Below are positions 6,562 through 12,003 of a DNA stretch of 12,003 bases, one piece after another. The position numbers and the translations under genes are program-made. The stretch is from Candidatus Omnitrophota bacterium (GTDB lineage Bacteria; Verrucomicrobiota; Verrucomicrobiia; Limisphaerales; UBA1319). The notes under the pieces are model-generated. The model was given only the letters and a program-made list of their open reading frames with translations, had not been told where the DNA came from and ran no database searches. Each line of letters begins with the position of its first letter. Position 1 is the stretch's first letter. The stretch covers positions 1 through 12,003 of the forward strand of contig JAMCZD010000533.1 of the NCBI GenBank assembly GCA_023473405.1, in the 5' to 3' direction.

Positions 6562-8280
6562 TTAGTTTCCGGAGTAGGAATAAGTTTGGAAAAAGAGCTT
6601 TATGTCCGAGACGGTATCGATGAACTTTAACAGCCCGGCGTTGGCATCATTCAGGAATGTGCCTCCGGGGATGATCAGCACCCAGTCGTTATTCCACACC
6701 GAGCGGCCAATGAGGCGGCTGTCGCTGATGGTTTCCGCCGCATTAAAACTGCCGCTGTCATGGTAGGCGCGGAAGCTCGAGAAACGCCGGATGTCTGCAT
6801 AGGTCTCGCCCAGCGAGTCGTTGAGAGGAATCCAGGCCGGGTCATTCAAGCTCGAGAAACCGATAGGGAATGGCACGGGAATTTTCTGATCGACCACGCG
6901 CCATTCGCGGGTCTCGAGGTTCTGGCCCGAGGGCGACCGCAGTATATCCGCACCGGCGGGTATCAGGTAAACGCGTGGTGTCATGGAAAGGCCAGTGCCA
7001 TTGTAGTCCTTGAACCAGACGCCGACCGAGCGGACTTTGGTGGCGAACAGGGTAGGATCGTAAGCGCTGTCACCGCCACTGAGGGGCCAGTTGAAGAAAT
7101 TCAAACCAAAGGTAATCGTGGTCGGAAAACGAATGACCAATCCCGGTTGCGGACCGGCGGACTCGGGCGCGAATGGCCGGCAATAGCGCCGGAATTCCGG
7201 CAGGTCCCACAAGTCGGCAACCACGTGATTTTTCAAAACTGCACGCCATTCCGCGTCTGAACTGTCCTTCAATCGGAACAATTCCGCGCGCAACGAGAAA
7301 CGACCGGTCTCGGTTTGTGGATTATTGAAACCGAGTTGGCCTTTGAGCACGTTAAAATTCTGGCTGAGCCTGGCCAGGGGGTCCGCCAAACCGTGTCGAC
7401 CGGCAATGGGCACGCCATTCTCCATTTCGCCCAGGCTTCGCTGGCGAACAATGTCGGTGAGAAACTCGCGACCGGCCCCGCTCGATCCGCCGAGCAATTG
7501 AGTCTCGAAGTCATAAGCCACCGCAGCCAAAAAGACATATTGCGCCGCCAGGTCGAACTGGGCCCGATATTTCTGAATGGCGTCATTTCGGAAGATCCGG
7601 AAGGTCATGTCCTGGTAGCGGCTGGCCTGGGTGCTTGCGGCGGCGCTCTTACGGAAGGCAACCCGCTCCTCCAACAGGCGCAGGCCTTTCGCTAAGGCCG
7701 CTTGGTATTTACCGGACGATTGTTCCACTTCCTCCGCCTGGTTGAATGCCTCGATCCGCAAACCGGCTTCCTGACGGAAAAGATCCTCGAGTTGATTGAA
7801 GATTTGGGCAATCTCGTAAGGCACATCCGCCTTATCGAGGCGGAAGTTGGTCGCTCGTTCAACCGCGTCCTTGGCCAGTACCCCCGCTTCCGCGGCAGTA
7901 TCGGCTATGATCTCGCCCACCTTCAAGCCCGTTTTGGCGGCCAAGCCCAAGTTCCTTATTGAGCCCCGGATAGGGGCCGTAACGTCGAAGGCCATCCCCT
8001 GTATCTTGGGGACCATCTCCAGACTCACGTAAGAAATCTGCTCGACCTTGTCGATCTTATCCGCCAAAACCTTTTGGATACGCCGCGCCGTCAGCACACC
8101 CGCGGATAGAGCGGCAGAGGTAATGTGATTCTCGTCCCGAATCCTGACCTTCTCGGCCTCGACATTATACTTGATTTGCAATAGGGTAATGATATCATCG
8201 ATCTGTTGCAACAGGTTGTCATAATTCAATCGGGCTTGCTTGAGCCGCGCCTGCTGCTGCACCAGTTCCGAGAGCGCCAT
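6562..8280 (-). other. Candidate TcA-like pore-forming and TcB-binding region
   Basis: This covers the last 572 residues of the giant protein. Points matching remembered TcA sequences are: (1) a Gln/Lys-rich coiled coil leading in; (2) V-P-K-I-Q-G-M-A, comparable to A-P-N-I-F-G-L-A in TcA, then an Ala/Gly-rich apolar stretch GLAAKTGLKVGEIIADTAAE (about residues 1350-1377 with its flanks); (3) a returning helix with RYQDMTFRIF; (4) Y-x-x-x-F-D-L-A ... A-x-A-Y-D-F-E, comparable to Y-F-Q-F-Y-D-L-A ... A-Y-Q-W-E; (5) a beta domain with V-R-S-V-G-V, comparable to I-K-S-V-S-V, and a final V-S-D-I-K-L-F-F, comparable to I-S-D-V-I-L-H-I. Each match is weak alone; the same order over about 570 residues is the argument. 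No alignment was run. Confidence 0.55.
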
Positions 8281-11200
8281 TTGGATCTCGCCGGGCGCCC
8301 GGCGCTGGCCCCAACCGGTGGGAGCGGTAAAACCGAAGTCTGCGGCGCTGAACGGGAAATTGACCTGGAGTATTTCGTTGGTCAACCGGTTGCTCGAGGT
8401 TTGGGGCAGGTCCGCTGGGAAATAGAAAGGATCATAATTTATGGCGCCCCAATCGGGATCGCGGTCGAGGGTGAACAGGCGAGCATAGTAACCTGTAAAG
8501 GTTTGGTTAGGCGGGGCGGTGTCACCGTTCAGTTCGAGGGTATTGACGTACATGTAATGATAAATGTCAGGCCCATCGTAACCGGAAGGGTAAGTGCCGC
8601 CGGGACCAATGTCACCCGCGTAAGGATAGCCGAAAACCTCGATCAGCCGGTTTTTATAATCCTGTTCCTGTTGGAGGGTGTTACTCGAGAATGCATTCAC
8701 CGAGTCCTGCAAGCTGCGCAGGGATTGGGACATTTGATTGGCATGGTTGAAGACCATGACGGCATTCTTCATCGTCTCAATGGCACGATCATAGATTTGC
8801 TCGAAGTGGGTTTTGTTGGTGGAAATCTGGGTTGGATCGATATCAAACGGAACGACACCCTTGACCAAGCCGAGCGGATTCAATCCCCGGTCGGCCTTAT
8901 CGATTTGACTTTGCACGGCCTCGTATTCGGCGGCAATTTCTTGGATTTCGGAGACGGTGGTGCGGTCGATTTTGGTGATACCGGAATGGTTGGTATCGGG
9001 ATCGACGGACGGCAGGATGGCATTGGCCATGACCCAGTCGAAATAGGCACCGCTGCCGGCGCGATGGCCCCATTCGGACAACCCCCATGCGCGGTCTGTA
9101 TCGGTGTCCTTGTAACCCTGCCATTGGCCGGCGGGATCGTCCACGTAATTGTATCGATAGGTTAGGTCGACCAGCTCGGCGCCGGTCTTTGCCTTGGCGG
9201 AGGCGGCGCGAGCGAATTTTCTTTCATCCAGGTAATCCACTTCGACGGGGACACCGGCGAGGAGCATGGCCTCGGAGCGGGCGACCCAGGTGAAGTTGGT
9301 ATTGCGGAGCAGGTCGTAGTATTTGGTGAGAGCGGTCAGGTAATGGCCCCAGGCATCGCCATGGCCCTGGGGATACATGATGGACGCATCATTCACGTCG
9401 ATAAAGCCGTCGGCGTTTTGATCCGTAATGTTGTAGGTTTGGGCATAGGCAACTTCACCGTCGTCCTTGGTGAAATTCCAAAACAGTCGATTATACACTG
9501 ACGGGCGCCGCACGGTGGCGGAATGATCATCACGTCCGCGGAGGAGGGTCAATTCTTCTTCCAGCAGCGAATCGAGTTGGTTTTGGAAAGTGAAGATGCA
9601 AGGCGCCAGGGTGCCATACCCGGCGGCATCGGTGCGAAACCCAATGGTCGGGTCGGCGGCATCGGCGTAAGCCTCATTACCCAATAGCACGTAGAAATCT
9701 GCGATGCGTCCGGCGGCCAAGAGCAGGGCATTATTGGCCGGGCCATAATTCACCGCCGGCATGCCGTCGATGCTGAGGGACTTGCCCCGATGCAGGACGG
9801 TTTCATAGGCCTCGATCAAGCCGATGTTGTTCAGGTTGGCGGCGCTGGGATTGAAAGCGATATCCCCTTCATAGCGCGGGCCGGCTTGCTGCAACATGCT
9901 GGCAAAGGTCACCGCTTCCGATTCGTGAAAGGCATCGGTGCGCGCCTCGAACGGGTTTAGCCCGTAGATCACCCGTTTGATCCAACCCTCGGCGAGCTGG
10001 GCCTGGCCGCCGCCGATGGCTCCCACCCAACCGCTCCAGGGTGTTTGCCCGTCGATGGTATATCCACGGTAGCGGCAGATGAACCAATTATCGGCAAGGG
10101 TCAACAGGCTGGACAGGGCCGGACCGCCTTTCTCGCCAATGGTAATATCGTTGTAACCGTTGATTCCCGAGGGAATTCCCATGAACGGAATCCAGCCGTT
10201 TAACTGGTTGATTTCACCCGAGGCCACGACCAGGGGCAGGTTGGTGCCCTCGGCATAGTCATTGAACGGTTTGTAGTACCATTCGAACTCGAAACGTTGT
10301 GGTTCGCCGGCAAAATCGGCGCTATGGCGGATCGTCAATTTTTCATCGAATACATTATCCGGTTTGAGCACCTTCAAGTCGCCAAGGTAAATCTGATTGG
10401 TAACCCGTAGCACATGCAGGGTTACAGGCAATCCGTTCAGTCGCGCATCATTATTCTCGGCAATCGTCACATAACCGCTTCCGGTGCCGGGCCCGGCGGT
10501 GAGGGCCTTGTGGAGGTCACCGAACTTTTCATGGACGATATTGGTTGTGACAACGGGGGGAATGCCATTGGTGGCGATTTCCTGGACAAGGCCGACGAGC
10601 AGGTTCGTATCAACCACGCCATTGTGGTCCAGGTCGAGATGATTGGGATTCCGACAAAGATCGTAAAGGGCATCCAGGATTCTGTCGAAAGTGGTCTGGA
10701 CCCCCTCCGGTTGATCACCATCGAGCTGCTTGATGCGGTCGCGCTCGCGCGGGCTGAGGACGTTGATCAGCAATAGGGGGTTATTCTCGCCACCGTATTC
10801 CTCGGATTCATCGAGCAGACCCCCAAAAGCAAGGTTCTTGTTCAGGGGGTCGTAGAATAGACGCGAACGAATTGCGTAAGGCAAGTCCGGGAACACGGTT
10901 CGTCCCTCGAGGATGGCGGTGGAAACGCCGGCCGCCGACAACTCGGTCAACAAATTGTAGTTCTTATCCACGAAATACACCTTATAGCCATTGCGTGTCA
11001 GGTAATTGGTGGATCCGGTTGGGCGCAGTTGGATGGTTCGTTCACTGAGCGGATCGAACAACCGAACCAGCGAGTTGACCGCATTGGTGTCGTATGGGTT
11101 GCCTTCATCAAAAATGACCGCGGCATCGGCAAACGACCGAATCCCCGGCAAACCGTATTTCGCATTGAACAGGGTTTCGCCGATTTGGAGTGCGTGGACA

Positions 11201-12003
11201 TCGGCAGGCCAAGTGATCTGGTTGGTAATGCTCAAGGGAATGCCGATCGTGCCGGCGCGCCGGTCGAGCCAGGGCACTGGCGAATCCAAGGCACGGTCCG
11301 GCTCCCCATCATGGTCCAGGTCATAGTAGAATTCGGGTAGTAACGGATAAAAGTAGCGGGTGATCACGTTGGTGCCGCCATTTTCCGGACCCGCGGCGCG
11401 GGCATATAACCTGCCCAGGTAGTCCTTGAAACCGGGACCGGAGACAACGTAGTTGCTGTTTCCGCACAAGGTTAAAAAGCTCAATGGCGGCAGGAGCTGA
11501 ATTTCCTGGCCGGCCTCGCCGGGATAAATGAACTTATAGAGGTCGTTCTCGGCCACCACGCGATAGACTTTCATTTGCCACTCGCTGGTGGTTGGGTTTC
11601 GATATTTGAGCAGAACGTACGGTTCCGAATAGCCGAGGATATCATTCAGGTCGTTGCGCAAGGCATACAGGGTGTCGCCATAGAGGGCGGCATGTTCCTC
11701 GTTGGGATTAAAGCCCGGCAAATCCGGGTCAGGCTGGTTGTAGAGTCGAGGGGAGGGATATGTCACCGAGCTAAGCGGTCCGGAGCCCACGCCGCTGGCA
11801 ATGACCAGTGTTTCGACGTTCGTGGGCCAGGCGGCGCGGTAACGCACCGGTTCATCGGGCCAGGCGATCCCGGTGACAGTATTGGTGTGATACCAGGCAA
11901 TGACGAGGTCATCGTTGGTCGCGACCGTGTCTTTGTTCACCGGAATAATGGGACCAAGGCGGGCGGCCCGATCATAAGACCGCTCCTCGCCCGCCCCGTC
12001 GTA
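6562..12003 (-). CDS. Giant secreted-type protein with TcA-like C-terminal region, N-terminus off the window
   Basis: The frame is open to the right edge (GTG at 11940 is only an internal codon), so at least 1813 residues are present and the true start is unseen. Numbering here starts at the window edge. Residues about 1-400 are beta-rich, with two regions opening with W-P-x-(N/D)-V-x-x-L-x-I. Calcium-type loops occur at DLDHDGEPD (11296-11322), DLDHNGVVD (10609-10635) and DQNADGFID (near 9400). The middle is helix-rich, with EGWIKRVIYGLNPFEAR, LIEAYETVLHRG and ALLLAAGRIADFY. From residue 1242 (8280) the protein turns into a long coiled coil (LVQQQARLKQARLNYDNLLQ). An apolar Ala/Gly hairpin follows, beginning VPKIQGMAFD, then a returning helix, the helix YRAQFDLAAQYVFLAAVAY (from residue 1479) and a C-terminal beta domain ending VSDIKLFFQTYSYSG. 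That order matches the pore-forming and TcB-binding part of Tc toxin A subunits (inferred from remembered family features). It is the first visible gene of the minus-strand run; no TcB/TcC partner follows. A structural surface protein remains possible. Confidence 0.93.
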   Translation of the reverse strand, partial: YDGAGEERSYDRAARLGPIIPVNKDTVATNDDLVIAWYHTNTVTGIAWPDEPVRYRAAWPTNVETLVIASGVGSGPLSSVTYPSPRLYNQPDPDLPGFNPNEEHAALYGDTLYALRNDLNDILGYSEPYVLLKYRNPTTSEWQMKVYRVVAENDLYKFIYPGEAGQEIQLLPPLSFLTLCGNSNYVVSGPGFKDYLGRLYARAAGPENGGTNVITRYFYPLLPEFYYDLDHDGEPDRALDSPVPWLDRRAGTIGIPLSITNQITWPADVHALQIGETLFNAKYGLPGIRSFADAAVIFDEGNPYDTNAVNSLVRLFDPLSERTIQLRPTGSTNYLTRNGYKVYFVDKNYNLLTELSAAGVSTAILEGRTVFPDLPYAIRSRLFYDPLNKNLAFGGLLDESEEYGGENNPLLLINVLSPRERDRIKQLDGDQPEGVQTTFDRILDALYDLCRNPNHLDLDHNGVVDTNLLVGLVQEIATNGIPPVVTTNIVHEKFGDLHKALTAGPGTGSGYVTIAENNDARLNGLPVTLHVLRVTNQIYLGDLKVLKPDNVFDEKLTIRHSADFAGEPQRFEFEWYYKPFNDYAEGTNLPLVVASGEINQLNGWIPFMGIPSGINGYNDITIGEKGGPALSSLLTLADNWFICRYRGYTIDGQTPWSGWVGAIGGGQAQLAEGWIKRVIYGLNPFEARTDAFHESEAVTFASMLQQAGPRYEGDIAFNPSAANLNNIGLIEAYETVLHRGKSLSIDGMPAVNYGPANNALLLAAGRIADFYVLLGNEAYADAADPTIGFRTDAAGYGTLAPCIFTFQNQLDSLLEEELTLLRGRDDHSATVRRPSVYNRLFWNFTKDDGEVAYAQTYNITDQNADGFIDVNDASIMYPQGHGDAWGHYLTALTKYYDLLRNTNFTWVARSEAMLLAGVPVEVDYLDERKFARAASAKAKTGAELVDLTYRYNYVDDPAGQWQGYKDTDTDRAWGLSEWGHRAGSGAYFDWVMANAILPSVDPDTNHSGITKIDRTTVSEIQEIAAEYEAVQSQIDKADRGLNPLGLVKGVVPFDIDPTQISTNKTHFEQIYDRAIETMKNAVMVFNHANQMSQSLRSLQDSVNAFSSNTLQQEQDYKNRLIEVFGYPYAGDIGPGGTYPSGYDGPDIYHYMYVNTLELNGDTAPPNQTFTGYYARLFTLDRDPDWGAINYDPFYFPADLPQTSSNRLTNEILQVNFPFSAADFGFTAPTGWGQRRAPGEIQMALSELVQQQARLKQARLNYDNLLQQIDDIITLLQIKYNVEAEKVRIRDENHITSAALSAGVLTARRIQKVLADKIDKVEQISYVSLEMVPKIQGMAFDVTAPIRGSIRNLGLAAKTGLKVGEIIADTAAEAGVLAKDAVERATNFRLDKADVPYEIAQIFNQLEDLFRQEAGLRIEAFNQAEEVEQSSGKYQAALAKGLRLLEERVAFRKSAAASTQASRYQDMTFRIFRNDAIQKYRAQFDLAAQYVFLAAVAYDFETQLLGGSSGAGREFLTDIVRQRSLGEMENGVPIAGRHGLADPLARLSQNFNVLKGQLGFNNPQTETGRFSLRAELFRLKDSSDAEWRAVLKNHVVADLWDLPEFRRYCRPFAPESAGPQPGLVIRFPTTITFGLNFFNWPLSGGDSAYDPTLFATKVRSVGVWFKDYNGTGLSMTPRVYLIPAGADILRSPSGQNLETREWRVVDQKIPVPFPIGFSSLNDPAWIPLNDSLGETYADIRRFSSFRAYHDSGSFNAAETISDSRLIGRSVWNNDWVLIIPGGTFLNDANAGLLKFIDTVSDIKLFFQTYSYSGN

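Noticed and set aside
8206..9165. Long plus-strand open frame (319 codons) opposite the giant gene
   Set aside because: It lies wholly antisense to clear coding sequence; its translation has no recognisable domain and looks like a shadow of Asp/Glu/Gly codons on the other strand.

Overview
The window looks like one end of a metagenome-derived contig from a Verrucomicrobiota-type bacterium (Pedosphaera/Limisphaerales-like). This is inferred from protein style, not from a marker gene. The clues are a PEP-CTERM sorting tail, thrombospondin-type-3/EF-hand spacers, a cadherin-like domain, C-terminal modules of the 'Y-x-I-E ... W ... F/R-F-Y-R' kind, and one giant secreted-type protein. Bases 1-14 are not genomic: they match the end of the Illumina read-2 adapter, so base 1 is an assembly edge.

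Layout. The plus strand carries only the 3' part of an alpha-glucan (glycogen) phosphorylase gene (to 1668). Everything else, 1551-12003, is on the minus strand: four genes in the same direction, read from right to left. They are (i) a giant protein whose start lies beyond the right edge (at least 1813 residues visible); (ii) a 486-residue secreted protein with a TSP3-like calcium-binding segment, a dockerin-like segment and one copy of an unnamed 'KWGxFFD' module; (iii) a secreted protein of up to about 837 residues with five tandem copies of that module, then a cadherin-like domain and a C-terminal Y-x-I-E module; (iv) a small P-domain (proprotein convertase P/Homo B-like) protein with a PEP-CTERM tail. 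The gaps are 50, 64 and 64 bp, so one transcript is likely. The last gene runs convergently into glgP and overlaps it by 118 bp. No tRNA, rRNA, CRISPR array, IS element or clear terminator was seen, and no stretch over 300 bases lacks a gene.

Most interesting point. The C-terminal third of the giant protein has the layout of the pore-forming and TcB-binding part of Tc (toxin complex) A subunits. It has a long coiled-coil helix, an Ala/Gly-rich apolar hairpin after a P-x-I-x-G-M-A motif, a returning helix, a helix resembling the TcA 'Y-x-x-F-D-L-A ... A-Y-x-F-E' segment, and a terminal beta domain ending in a 'V-S-D-I-x-L' strand. No TcB/TcC (Rhs-type) partner is present in the 6.5 kb downstream; repeat-rich secreted proteins occupy that place. 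A working hypothesis is that the four genes encode a cell-surface or secreted assembly built on a TcA-like protein. This is inference from remembered family features and needs structural prediction to test.
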